Source of the DNA: Oncomelania hupensis
Lineage: Eukaryota > Mollusca > Gastropoda > Littorinimorpha > Pomatiopsidae
Assembly: GCA_036898135.1 (NCBI GenBank)
Contig: CM072515.1
Location: forward strand, 49,565,595-49,629,594
Direction: 5' to 3'
Length of the DNA: 64,000 nt
Below are positions 23,659-35,665 of the stretch, piece by piece. The notes beneath the pieces were generated by a model, which made no database searches, was not told the origin of the DNA, and was given only the letters and a program-made list of their open reading frames with translations. Position 1 is the stretch's first letter. Each line of letters begins with the position of its first letter. Made by a program: the position numbers and the translations under genes.

Positions 23659-23895
23659 TATCATCATCATCATCATTCTCATCATCATCAGGAGTATCAT
23701 CAGGAGTATCATCACCAGAAGTACACTTAAAAGCATCTTTATCAGAAGCTGAGGAGGCATCATCATCACCATCATCATCATCATCTGCAGTATCATCTGC
23801 GGTCTTAATCATCATTGGAAATATTTTTAAAAGTACCATCAGAAATCAATAATGATCATCACCAATATATGTGTCATTAGAAGGATCATCAAAAG

Positions 23896-23952
<57 letters not shown>

Positions 23953-24321
23953 TTTCTTCTTCTTCTAAACCATGATTAGAAGCATATTGAAAGTATCGTC
24001 TTAAGCATTAGTATCATCATTATCATCATCAGCAGCAAGATCGGTATCATTATCAGACTTATCATCAAAAGCACCATAATCAAAATGCATCATCATCAAA
24101 AGCATCATCGGAAGTATTTTCACCATAAATAATAGTAACATCATCAGGAGCAGCAGCAGACCAGAAACTTCAGGAGAATCATCAATATCAGAATTAGAAT
24201 CAAAAGCATCATCAAAAGCATTATTATCAGAAAAATCATTATGATATGGAGTGTCATCAAAAGTATGATCAGCATCAAAAGGTCCAGAAGCATGATTATC
24301 ACCATCATCACCACCTTCACT

Positions 24322-24373
<52 letters not shown>

Positions 24374-24925
24374 ACAACAACAACATCTGAAGTACCTTCA
24401 TCATCAGAATTATTATCGTCATGATCAGGAACATGATAACCATCACCATCTTTATCATCAATTGTTTTTGTATCAATTTTTATTCATCAGAATAACATAA
24501 GTTGTATTGATTATCATTATGACTTTATCATCAAAAGTGTCATCATCGGAAGTATCATGATGATCATTATGATAATCATCATCAGAAGCATCATCATCAT
24601 CAGATTCATCATCACAATCGGAAGTGCCATCAGAAGCATCATCAGCATCAGAAGTGTCATCATCGGAAGCTAATCAGAATCAGGGTCAAAAGCATCATCA
24701 TTAGCATTATCAGAAGCATAATTTTTAGAAGTATCTTAAAATTATCATCAGCATCAAAAGCATTGTGACCATCATCCACGTCATCATCATCATCGTCATG
24801 ATCATCATCATCATCAATATCAGTATCATTAGAAAATATCACCAGAAGCTTCAGACGAATCATCAACATCGACATTATCATCATCAGAATCGATAGCAAC
24901 ATCATCAGAATTATTATCAACATCT

Positions 24926-24988
24926 TCTTCTTCTTCTTCTTCTGCGTTCCTCCAAATGGGGCCTCAGATGTCCAGGTTTGTCAAACAT
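24926..24988 (-). mobile_element. minimal 3' end of the I-group element of 58.5 kb
   Basis: After a (TTC)n block, the roughly 46 bp from TGCGTTCCTCCAAATGGGG to CAGGTTTGTCAAAC are identical by eye to the reverse complement of the last bases of the I-group element at 59530-59575, in the same arrangement with (GAA)n tail. It is an extremely 5'-truncated insertion inside the ATC array. Confidence 0.85.
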
Positions 24989-25084
24989 TATCAACATCAA
25001 AAGTATCAACAAAAGTATCATCAGCAGAAGCTGCATCATCATCATCATCATTATCATCATCATTATCATCATCATCATCATCAT

Positions 25085-25142
<58 letters not shown>

Positions 25143-25164
25143 TTCTTCTTCTTCTTCTTCTTCG

Positions 25165-25860
25165 TTGGTTGGTTGGTTTATTTACGTCTTTTCCACCAAA
25201 GATGAAAAAAAGGGGAAAAAATCAATTATTATTTATACAAATCTAGCCACAGGAGAATCCAGTAAGAGCTTTGCTAACAATACACTTTGATGAAAATTAA
25301 TCTCATCTAATGTTCTTATGTCATGCAGATGCACAGTTAGTACAGGCCGAAAAAGACGGCAGCCAAAAAGTAAATGATATAATGAAAAAGTCTCATTGCA
25401 TACACAATGGACATCTGGACAATACTTTGTTTTTATGGCATTCAACATTATTCTGTTAGCCATAGTAAAAACTGTTCTCGAAAGTCTACAGTCTACAGGA
25501 AAATGTGTATCAAATACAATCATGTTTCATTGACCTCTCTTCAATCATACGTTTAATTTCCTTAGGAGATTTTATGAGTTGAATACTCTGAGCATTGATA
25601 TTTTTAGCTCCATTCTTTGCTGCTTTGTCCACACTATCATTAAACAAAAAACCACAATGTGAAGGTAGCCAACAGAAGCTTACCTTTGAACCATTAATAA
25701 TGAGAGTGTGGACTAAATGTTGAATTTCTGAAATAATTTCATGCCGTTCAGTATTGCCATAAGGTTGTAAAGCATCTAAAACTGACATCGAATCAACACA
25801 AACAACAACTTGAAATGCGTTTAAACAAAGATCTGAAATTTTAGTTAATGCCATAAGAAT
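25165..25860 (-). mobile_element. RNase H-bearing non-LTR element, 3' fragment
   Basis: A minus-strand island of non-repetitive sequence in the ATC array. It encodes the end of a non-LTR polyprotein and finishes with a 3' UTR reading GTAAATAAACCAACCAACC and then (GAA)n. Its 5' side stops abruptly at ATC-type sequence near 25860. Similar decayed ends may lie at 50480-50945 and 53330-53870. Confidence 0.75.
25260..25845 (-). pseudogene. RNase H and zinc-motif remnant of a non-LTR element
   Basis: Two adjoining minus-strand frames. The upstream one (to about 25515) has VVVCVDSMSVLDAL and SFCWLPSHCGF followed by NDSVDKAAKNGA, matching the third Asp block, the WIPSHCG block and the final Asp block of the RNase H that follows reverse transcriptase in I-group elements. 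The downstream frame (25260-25523) has YCPDVHCVCNETFSLYHLLF and a following GC, a C-x-C...H...C zinc motif typical of the same polyprotein end. A frameshift near 25515 separates them. The first two catalytic blocks of RNase H are missing, so it is an inactive remnant. I-group assignment is by motif only. Confidence 0.72.
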
Positions 25861-26119
25861 TATCATTATCATTATAATTATTATAATCATTATAATTATC
25901 AGAATTATCATCGTCATCAGCAGCAGCATCAGTATTAGAAGCATGATAACCATCATCATCATTATCATCAAAGTATCATCATTGGAAGTATCATGATGAT
26001 CACTTTGGTGAGATTATCAAAAGCCGCGTCATCATCAGATTCATCCTAACAATCGGAAGTACCATTAGAAGCATCATCATTCATCGTCATGCATAATTTA
26101 TCATCATCATCATCATCGT

Positions 26120-26229
26120 CGTCTTCTTCTTCTTCTTCTTCTTCTTCTTCTTCTTCTTCTTCTTCTTCTTCTTCTTCTTCTTCTTCTTCTTCTTCTTCTT
26201 CTTCTTCTTCTTCTTCTTCTTCTTCTTCT
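26120..26229 (+). repeat. (TTC)n microsatellite within the ATC array
   Basis: About 36 TTC units directly visible. Confidence 0.95.
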
Positions 26230-26590
26230 GTGTCAGCATCATTAGGTGATTTAAAGTACCATCAGAAGCATCAAACGAATTATCAACATCGACATTATCA
26301 TGATCAGAATCAATAGCATCATCATCAGAATTATCATCATCATCATCAAAAGTATGATCAAACGTATCGTAGGCAAAAGCTGCAAACGCATCATTAACTT
26401 AACATCATCATTAGAGGCATCATCATGAGTATCATATTCATCATCATATTCATCAACATCATTATCATTTATCGGACCTTAGAAGACGTTTCACCAGAAA
26501 TATTATAATAATCGTCGTCATCATGATCATCATCATCATCATCATCTTCATCATTATGATCATCGTCAGTATCATGAGAAGCATCATCAG

Positions 26591-27170
26591 GGAGGTAATA
26601 CACATTGCTGCGACCGGTAGAAAGTATCGCCAAAACTCCCGCTAGCAGCAGGTGAAAGTATTCATCACTCCATCCCTTCAAAGTATACTTCGGGCTCGCT
26701 GCTAGCCGCGGATGCGAACCGCAGTACTGTTTAAAAGTGACGGAAAGAGCGGAATATTGCTACAAGAGTTCGGGTAAGGGTTAGTTGTAGATCTATCCCT
26801 AGCCCTTGCCCTAACCCTTTTCTCTACAAAAATGCTCTTTTTCCGTCCCAAAAACCCATTTGCCTTCTTGGATTCTTAAATTGTATGAAACCAAGTGAGG
26901 ACACTATCCGGTGTCAATAAACGGTTCGAAAAGATTCTCAAACGGTTCGTAAAAGACAGTTGACCTAGAAACAAATACAGCGTGACCTAATTCGTCGCCT
27001 AGAGGAGACAAACTTACTTTTCCGTTTCTAGTCTTTCAGCGACACTGTAACTGAGCAGGCTGCTAACCTCGCCAAAGTATCTCTTCAAGGGACAAGGGAC
27101 ATACTTTGGCCTGCTGCGCAGCGTGTGCCTGGAGTATACTTTCTTTCGATCGTAGCTATGTGCAATGGGT
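26591..27170. mobile_element. foldback/MITE-like element, copy 1
   Basis: A 580-bp non-trinucleotide island within the ATC array. Its ends read GGAGGTAATACACATTGC and, in reverse complement, ACCCATTGCACATAGCTACG. Its centre (about 26841-27030) matches copy 2 (31467-31650) with phrases such as ACCAAGTGAGGACACTATCC and CGTAAAAGACAGTTGACC in the same orientation. The terminal arms resemble each other only weakly here. It also holds a hairpin-forming GGGTAAGGGTTAG / CCCTTGCCCTAACCC pair (26774-26818). No coding frame. Confidence 0.68.
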
Positions 27171-27762
27171 GCATCAGGAGTATTATTAGAAGCTTCATCA
27201 GAGGCATCAACCTCATCAGAAGTATGATCATCATCAGAATTATCATGATCATCGTCATCATCAGAATCAACATTATCCTCAGAAGCATCATCTTCATACG
27301 TTTCATCATCGTCGTCGTCATCATCATCATCGTCATTATCATCGTCATAATCATTTTCTTCATCATCAGGATCATTATTATACGAAGCACAATCATTAAC
27401 AGAACATTATCAGAAGTATCATAATCATCAGAAGCATAATCAAAAGTTAGTCATCATAATAAGTTTCATCATCATGAGCACCAACATCGGCATCAGCATC
27501 AAAAGCATTTGTATTATTAAAAATGTTATCATCATCAAGGTATCAACATCATCAAAGTATCATCATCACCATAATCATCATCGTCATCATCATCATCATC
27601 ATCAGTATCGTGAGAAGCATCATCATCAGAAGTATTTAGAAGCTTGATCAGAGGCAGCAACATCATCAGGAATATGATCATCATCAGAATTATTATGATC
27701 ATCATCATCAGAATCAACATCATCCTCAGAAGCATCACCTTCATGCGTTTCATCATTGTCCG

Positions 27763-27810
<48 letters not shown>

Positions 27811-28187
27811 TATCATCTGAAGTACCTTCATCATCAGAGGTGTCATCGCCATCAACAGCAGAATCTGTATCAGAAGCATGACAACCATCACCATCATTAT
27901 CCTCAAAAGTGTCATCATCGGAAGTTTCATGATGATTATTATGATGATCACCAACAGAAGCATCACCGTCATCATATGCATCATCACAATCGAAAGTACC
28001 ATCAGAAGCATCATCATCATCAGAAGTAACATCATCAAAAGCTAATCAGAAGTATCAGAGTCAAAAGCATCATCATTATTAGCATTATCAAAAGCATATT
28101 CATCAACATCATTATCATTTATCGGACTTTAGGAGACGTTTCACCAGAAATATTATCATAATCGAGGTCATCATCGTCGTCATCACA

Positions 28188-28248
<61 letters not shown>

Positions 28249-29239
28249 ATATCAACATCATCTTCATCATTATCATTATCATCAGTGTCATGAGAATTAG
28301 AAGTAATATTAGAAGCTTCATCAGAATTATGATGATCACCGTCATCATCAGAATCAATATCATCCTCAGAAGCATCATACTCATACGTTTCATCATCGTC
28401 GTCGTCATCATCAACATCATCATAATCGTCATTATTATCGTCATAATCATTTTCTTCATCGTTATCATCAGGATCATTATTATCTCAAGCACAATCATTA
28501 ACAGAACATCATGTTCGTCATCATCGGCATCGTCAATATCATTTGTATTATTAGAAATATCATCATCATCAAAGTCGCATCATCATCAAAATAGCATCAT
28601 TATCAAAGTATCATGATCATCATTATCATCATCATCATCATCAGTATCATGAAAATCAGCATCATCAGAAGTATTTAGAAGCTTCATCAAAGGCATCAAC
28701 ATCATCAGAAGTATGATCATCATCAGAATTATCATGATCTTCGTCATCACCAGAATCAACATCACCCTCAGAAGCATCATCTTCATACGTTTCATCATCG
28801 TCTTCGTCATCATCATCATCATTATCATCGTCATCATCATTTTCTTCAGCATCATCATCATCAGGATCATTATTATCAGAAGTATTATAATCAACATCAT
28901 CAGAATTATCATGATCATAGCCATTATCAAAATCAACATCATCCTCTGAAGCATCATCTTCATACGTATCATCATCATCATCATCATCATCATCTTCATC
29001 ATCATCATTATCATCAGAATCACGAAAAGCATCATCATCAGAAGTATTTAGAAGCTTCAACAGAGGCAACAACATCATCAGAAGTATGATCATCATGAAG
29101 CCCAGTCATTATCAGAATATCATATTATCATAATCAGCATCAGCATTATCAGAAGTATTATAATCAACATCATCAGAATTATCATGATCATAGCCATTAT
29201 CAAAATCAACATCATCCTCTGAAGCATCATCTTCATACG

Positions 29240-29273
<34 letters not shown>

Positions 29274-29752
29274 TTCATCATCATCATCATTTTCATCAGA
29301 ATCACGAAAAGCATCATCATCAGAAGTATTTAGAAGCTTCAACAGAGGCATCAACATCATCAGAAGTATGATCATCATCAGAATTATCATGATCTTCGTC
29401 ATCATCAGAATCAACATCATCCTCAGAAGCATCATCTTCATACGTTTCATCATCGTCGCCATCATCATCATCATCATTATTATCGTCATCATTATTTTCT
29501 TCAGCATCATCATCATCAGGATCATTATTTTCAGAAGCACATTCAATATAAGAACCTCATAGTACATGTATCATTATCAGCATCGTCATTATCAGAAGTA
29601 TCGTAATCATCAGAAACACTATGAGAAGTATAATCAAAAGTAGTATCATCGTAATAAGTCTCATCATCAGCATCAGCATCAGAAGCATTTGTATGATGAG
29701 AAATGTTATCATCAGCATAATATCATCATCATCAAAGGATCATTATCATCAC

Positions 29753-29811
<59 letters not shown>

Positions 29812-30023
29812 ATATTACGAGCATCATCTTCATACGTATCATCACCATCATCATCATTAACTTAACATCATCATCAGAGGCATCATCATGAGTATGGTAT
29901 TCATCAACATCGTTACCGATTAGCAGACAACAGACCTATCACCAAAAACATTACCATCATCGTGGTCATCATCGCGTGGTCACCATCGTCGTCATCAGAA
30001 AAATCATCATCATCATCATCATT

Positions 30024-30084
<61 letters not shown>

Positions 30085-30717
30085 CCATCACCATCATCAG
30101 TATCATTAGATGCTTTAAAGTATCATAGAAGCGTCAAACGAATCATGAACATCAACATCGTCATCAGAATCATTAGTATTATCATTAAGAGTATCTTCAT
30201 CATCAAAAGTATCATCAGCAGAAGCTACAAACGCAACATTATCTTTGCTATCATTATCAGAAGCATCATCCTGAGTATCATATTCATCCTCTTATTCATC
30301 ATTAAATTCATCAACATCTTTATCATTTATCAGACCTTAGGAGACTTTCACCAGAAATATTATCTTTATCATCATCCTCATTATCATCATCATTATCATC
30401 GTCATCATCATTTTCCTCAGCACCATCAGGATCAATATTATCAGAAACACACTCATTAACAGAACTTCATGTTAATCATCATCGACATCGTCATTATCAG
30501 AAGTATCATAATCATCGTAAAAACTATCAGAAGCATAATCAAACGCATCATTAACTTAACATCATCATCAGAGGCATTATGAGTATCATATTCATCAACA
30601 TATTCATCAACACCATTATCATTATCAAACTTTAAGAGACGTATCACAAGATATATTATCATCATCTTGATCATCATCATCGTCGCATCTCCATCGTCAT
30701 CATCATAAAAATCATCG

Positions 30718-30780
<63 letters not shown>

Positions 30781-30781
<1 letters not shown>

Positions 30782-30840
30782 TTTCTTCTTCTTCTTCTTC
30801 TTCTTCTTCTTCTTCTTCTTCTTCTTCTTCTTCTTCTTCT
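30781..30840 (+). repeat. (TTC)n microsatellite within the ATC array
   Basis: About 19 TTC units after an (ATC)n block. Confidence 0.95.
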
Positions 30841-31265
30841 GTATCACCATCAGTAGGTGATTTAAAGTATCATCAGGAGCATCAAACGAATTTTCAACAT
30901 CGACATTACCATCATTAGTATCAACAGCATCATCATCAGAAGTATCATCATTTTCAAATTTATGGTCAAGCGTATCCTATGCAGAAAATGCAAACGCATC
31001 ATTAACTTAACATCGTCATTAGATACATCATCATGAGTATCACATTCATCAACATTATTATCATTTATCGGACTTTAGGAGACGTTTCACCGGAAATACT
31101 ATCATAATCGAGGTCATCATCGTCGTCATCACCAAAATCAAAATCATCATTATCATCATCATCATCATCATCAATATCATCATCAACATCATCAATATAA
31201 TCATCTTCATCATCAATATCAACATCATCTTCATCATTATCATCATCATCAGTGTCATGAGAATC

Positions 31266-31830
31266 CACCCATTGCACCAAGGTACCAGCGCACTCAAGAT
31301 ACACCTCTAATCTTCGCTGCGTAGCGTGAACAGGATATATCGTAATATCGCCAAGATAATAACTTGAGTCCGCTATGAGCGGACGAAGCTACCTGCGAAA
31401 TCACGGGAAAAGCGCAATTTCACTGTAAATATATACAGAATGTTGCTCTACAACATTCCGCTCTTCCCGTCTCAAAAACCCAATAGCCTTGTTGGATTCT
31501 TAAATGGCATGAAACCAAGTGAGGACACTATCCGGCGTCAAACAAACGGTTCAAAAACATTCTCAAACGGTTCGTAAAAGACAGTTGACCTAGAAACTAA
31601 TACAGTTTGACCTAATTCGTCCCCTAGAGGAGACGAAACTTACATTTTTCTATTTTCATGAGTTCACTGCAGTCAAATTGCGCTTTTTCCGTCATTTCGC
31701 AAGTAGCCTCGTCCGCTCATAGCGGACTCAAGTTATTATCTTGGCGATATTATGATATATCCTGTTCACGCTACTCAGCGGTACTTTCAACTGTATCTTG
31801 AAAGCGCTGGTAGCCATGTGCATTACCTCC
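31266..31830. mobile_element. foldback/MITE-like element, copy 2, with ~142-bp inverted arms
   Basis: The left arm (31284-31425) and the reverse complement of the right arm (31670-31813) match over almost their whole length: both contain GTAGCGTGAACAGGATATAT, AATATCGCCAAGATAATAAC and CTTGAGTCCGCTATGAGCGG. The centre is shared with copy 1 at 26591-27170. Within each arm GTCCGCTATGAGCGGAC is itself palindromic. No open frame of note. Long arms with a short unique centre fit a foldback DNA transposon or a large MITE; the target-site duplication is obscured by the surrounding trinucleotides. Confidence 0.75.
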
Positions 31831-31857
31831 CTCATTACCATTGTCATCATCACATGG

Positions 31858-31913
<56 letters not shown>

Positions 31914-31942
31914 TACCGGAAGCATCATCAATATCATTAGAA

Positions 31943-31944
<2 letters not shown>

Positions 31945-32012
<68 letters not shown>

Positions 32013-32030
32013 GATCATTATTATTATTAT

Positions 32031-32072
<42 letters not shown>
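31945..32072 (+). repeat. (ATT)n followed by (AGT)n
   Basis: ATT units at 31945-32030 change to AGT units at 32030-32072 inside the ATC array. Confidence 0.93.
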
Positions 32073-32074
<2 letters not shown>

Positions 32075-32913
32075 TTCAGTAGTTTCTTCAGCAGTAGCAG
32101 TAGTTGCATCAGCATAAGTATTATTAGAAATATCATTAAAAATGTCATCATCATCTTCTATATCGTTTAATATCATCAAAAGAATGATCATCGTCATCAT
32201 TTAGAGAATCATCATCATCGTGATCATCGTCATCATTTTCTTCATCTCCATCAGGACTATCATTTTTAGAGGCACAATAACAGAACATCATGTTCATCAT
32301 CCTCGGCATCGTCATTATCAGAAGTATCATAGTCATCAGAAACATTATCTGAAGCATACTAAAGAGTAGTAAGCCTATCATCAAAATATTAATAAATCTT
32401 ATCAGCATCAGCATCAGAAGCATTTATTTTATTAGAAGTATTACCATCGTCAAAGTATCATCATTATCAAAGAATCGTCTCCATCATCATCATCATTATC
32501 ATCACCATCATCATCAGTATCATGAGAAGCATCATCATCATAAGTATTATTAGAAGCTTCATCAGAGGGATGAACATCATCAGAAGTACGATCATCATCA
32601 GAATGATCATGATCATCGTCATCATCGTCATCATCAGAATCATCTTCAGAAGTATCATCTTCATAGGTATCATCATCGTCATCATCATCATCATCATTAT
32701 TGGATATCATCAATATAATCCAAAGTATCATCAAAGGCATCATCAAAAATATCATCACCATCATCATTATCAGAAGCATAAGAGGAGGAATCATCAGTAT
32801 CGTCATCGTCATCATCATCCTCATGCTCATCGCAATTGTAATCAAAGGCATCGTCAGAAGCATCATCATCATTAGTAGGCTATGTTTGGGAGATATTTGG
32901 GAACAGAGATCGA

Positions 32914-32928
32914 GAGAGGGAGAGAGAT

Positions 32929-32985
<57 letters not shown>

Positions 32986-32987
32986 AT

Positions 32988-33048
<61 letters not shown>
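32914..33048 (+). repeat. (GA)n microsatellite
   Basis: Two long GA blocks separated by GGGGATAGGC, at the edge of the ATC array. Confidence 0.95.
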
Positions 33049-33560
33049 CAGAGATAAATCAAGGAATGAGCGGACGTCTTGTTATGCATTCTCACGTTCA
33101 TTCGTGTTTGAAAAGAAGAAAGGGGAACGCAACAAACAAACAAACAAACAAACAAAAGGGCACTGACGAAACAAATGATATGAATGGACGGAATATAATA
33201 TGAGTTAATTGGTCGACAGATTGATGAAAAAGAATGATTCATTCAAGTAGAAGAAAAGGAAAGGAAGAGATCGTGAGTAAAAAGATTTAAAAAAACAAAA
33301 AAAAAACACAATCATTCATTGAAACAAACCGCCCACAGTCCTTTATAATCTCTAAAGCGGAGTTATCTCCCGTCACTTTGAAGGCGAAGAACGAAACCTT
33401 AAACATTCACAGTCGAACGTGATTATTATTACAATTGTTGTTGTTTTACAATTGTACTTATCCGTTGAATTGTTTTCATTCCTGTAATCATTTATTTACA
33501 TATTATTTTGTTCAAAGAAGTGTTCATTTAATAACCAAGAACTGGGCATTTGTGTTGGGG
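33049..33560. other. unassigned stretch
   Basis: Contains (CAAA)n at 33132-33155. No gene recognised. Confidence 0.45.
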
Positions 33561-33563
33561 GCA

Positions 33564-33565
<2 letters not shown>

Positions 33566-33620
<55 letters not shown>
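33566..33620 (+). repeat. (GA)n microsatellite
   Basis: About 26 GA units. Confidence 0.95.
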
Positions 33621-33621
<1 letters not shown>

Positions 33622-33939
33622 CATTATTCTAAAGTAATGAATTCAAAGGGCTTGGAGGAAGGAAGGGTAGGGGGAGGGGAGGGGGGTGGGATCTTACTTA
33701 ACACAAACTGTACTCATTGTCTTTAAACTGCAGAGCTAAATTACTCGTCATGTCATAGTGCGAAGATTGAATAATTTCAAAAGTCAAAGAGACGTAAGTT
33801 CGCTTGAATATTTTGGATATTTGAATTTATCCGACCCCCCTCCTCCCCCCTTCCCTCTTCTCCTAACAATGGCTACGGACCGGGACCATATTTATGACAG
33901 GAGATGAAAATACACAGCAGTGGAAAAGACGCAAGGTTA
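33621..33939. other. unassigned stretch
   Basis: G-rich at 33660-33690 and C-rich at 33835-33855; otherwise nothing recognised. Confidence 0.45.
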
Positions 33940-34099
33940 CCCAGATCGGGCCGTTTAACAGCTCTTGATTGACCACAGTGATGTTGATCCGCGCTTTGAG
34001 CTGCTTTTGAAGTAGTAAGGGCACTATATAAAAAGAGTTTACGTCATGGCTTATTAAACTCGGCCATAGGTTTGCGCACGCCTTCCTTCGAGGAGTATA

Positions 34100-34181
<82 letters not shown>
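33940..34181 (+). mobile_element. SINE/LINE-like 3' end with (AAT)n
   Basis: GCGCTTTGAGCTGCTTTTGA and GGGCACTATATAAA resemble L2/CR1-derived 3' ends; (AAT)n follows at 34098-34181 after about 70 bp. The element head is not recognisable. Confidence 0.45.
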
Positions 34182-34183
<2 letters not shown>

Positions 34184-34440
34184 CCGAGGTCTTGTCTGTT
34201 GTGCACGCATGCATTCTGTCGCCAGGACTATTAAAAAGGAACGCGATGGTCATGTTTGAGACGGGTGAATGCCAGAGTCAAACAAACACAGGCTCAGCAA
34301 GCACTAAGTCAAATGCCCCCATTGCTCAGTTGTCCGCATCAAGCTAGCAAGTTGGCGCCTTGGGCGGCTTCAGTTAGGCCCTGTTGTGGGTCAGCGCCTT
34401 CAGCCTTCGATGGGAAATCGCGATATATTTTGGAACGATT
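34182..34440 (+). mobile_element. S1-related SINE fragment
   Basis: AAACCGAGGTCTTGTCTG, ACGCATGCATTC and later GCAAGTTGGCGCCTTGGGCG and GGTCAGCGCCTTCAG correspond in order to the body of S1 on the plus strand. The tRNA-like head is missing. Confidence 0.55.
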
Positions 34441-34817
34441 CAATTCAGCAACAACAACAACAACTAAAGTCTTGTCCGCAGTTGCGTCAGCTCAGCCGAA
34501 GTGTACATTTTTCTTCACTGAAGCAGACGTGAAGCAGACGACAGGCGCGAGCTTCGCCTGACCTTCACCCCAACCGTTGTCGGGTCAGCGGTAGTCATTA
34601 AAAGTCGTCTGCGAACTCTATGACCCAGCAGTTTAGCAGAGCTGGGACTGACTTTTCTTTTTCTTTCTTTTTCTTTTTTTTGTTTATTAATTTTTTTTAA
34701 AATGTTATAACAATTTTTGGCTGTATAGTTTTGTGCCTGACCGCGTGACATCATGTGAACCTTTTTTATTGCTATTTGCGGGCTTGCTTGAAGAGTTTGT
34801 TGCTCAATGCATGCTGC
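34441..34817. other. unassigned stretch
   Basis: Short CAA run near 34448-34465 and T-rich block at 34652-34700. No gene recognised. Confidence 0.4.
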
Positions 34818-35115
34818 CGTTGCCTGCTTTTAGCAAGAGTTATGTTAACAGGCAGCCAAACGGGTTTTCTAGCAGAATGAACCAAAAGCCAACCAAATTA
34901 TTTTTAGCAGAGTTCTGGTAAAAAGTCAGCCAAATGGGTTTTCTTGTAGATTTTTGGCAAAAGTCTGCCAAACGGGTTTTCTAGCAGTTATGTTAAAAGC
35001 CAAACGGGTTTTCTAGCAGAGTTATAGTAAAACGTCAGGCAAACGGGTTTTGTAGTAGCATTTGGGTTAACGTCAGCCAAACGGTTTTTAAAAAGCTGTG
35101 TTAAAAAATCAGCTG
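34818..35115 (+). repeat. minisatellite, ~37-bp unit, 7-8 degenerate copies
   Basis: The core GTCAGCCAAACGGGTTTTCT followed by AGCAGAGTTATGGTAAAA recurs starting near 34849, 34888, 34925, 34963, 34999, 35034 and 35072, with a decayed copy before them. Confidence 0.85.
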
Positions 35116-35534
35116 AGTTTGCATTTAAGAGGCGTTTTTCTACGCATAGCTTGTTCGTGACGGCATGGTATTACGTCATCTCCGTACACCTTATCCTAGC
35201 TCTAAACGGCGCTGGCCTTATATCTTCTAGAAGTCAGTTAGGACAGCAATGGGTTGCAATGCTTGTGCCCGGCTACGTGACCTTCTCCGTGGCTTCTTCT
35301 TCTTTTTATTTTTATTTTTTTTTTAATTTAGAGATGAAATAGAAAGAACTCAGATTGAAGTATGTTTAGAAAGTTTACATACACTTTGTGTCTCCCTTGT
35401 GACACTCGCCCGCAGTCACTTTCTAAACATAACCCTGTTCAAAACTACGAACACTGCAACGCTAGATTTTAGAACTATGTTTGGCTGTTACACTGGATGT
35501 TGTTTTCTATCAGTAGTTGATTCAGCCCCGATGA
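35116..35534. other. unassigned stretch with a perfect 13-bp inverted repeat
   Basis: ATGTTTAGAAAGT at 35362-35374 is the exact reverse complement of ACTTTCTAAACAT at 35418-35430, with a 43-bp loop. No gene recognised. Confidence 0.5.
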
Positions 35535-35665
35535 TTGAATCGTGATAGGTGTAACTCAGATTCGTTTATCCACGCAACCTGTTCACTCAGCAACAAGTCA
35601 GGAGTCGTCGTATGAAGTTTTCCAACTTTATTCAGCGAAAATCAACAACTGTATACAATCGCTTT
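35535..35665. repeat. dispersed repeat P, copy 1
   Basis: From about TTGAATCGTGATAGGTGTAA to CAACAACTGTATACAATCGC the sequence matches 53105-53240 with few differences, including CAACCTGTTCACTCAGCAAC and AGTTTTCCAACTTTATTCAG. The element type is unknown. Confidence 0.7.

Larger units (their letters stand above)
22340..32875 (+). repeat. 10.5 kb ATC/CAT trinucleotide array with higher-order blocks
   Basis: Nearly the whole interval consists of ATC-phase trinucleotides (ATC, AGC, AGA, AGT, TTA variants), interrupted by (TTC)n and (ATT)n blocks and by the elements listed separately. It is not a pure repeat. Longer phrases recur, for example GAAGTATTTAGAAGCTTC (27628, 28668, 29048, 29324), CAGAATTATCATGATC and GAAGCATCATCTTCATACG. 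A non-trinucleotide phrase TATCATTTATCGGACTTTAG or a close variant recurs at about 26465, 28115, 30325, 30615 and 31060. Some block pairs are offset by about 275 bp (28878/29152) and 650 bp (28670/29319). All open frames (Asp-, Met-, Ile-, Ser- or His-rich) are repeat translations. Confidence 0.93.

Noticed and set aside
22340..32875. Asp-rich open frames in the ATC array as possible shell-matrix or acidic proteins
   Set aside because: The same stretch gives Met-, Ile-, Ser- or His-rich frames in other phases, frames are short and end at random, and the repeated blocks do not keep one reading frame. They are translations of GAT/ATC repeats.
22340..32875. CRISPR array
   Set aside because: No constant repeat with unique spacers of regular length; this is eukaryotic trinucleotide-derived DNA.
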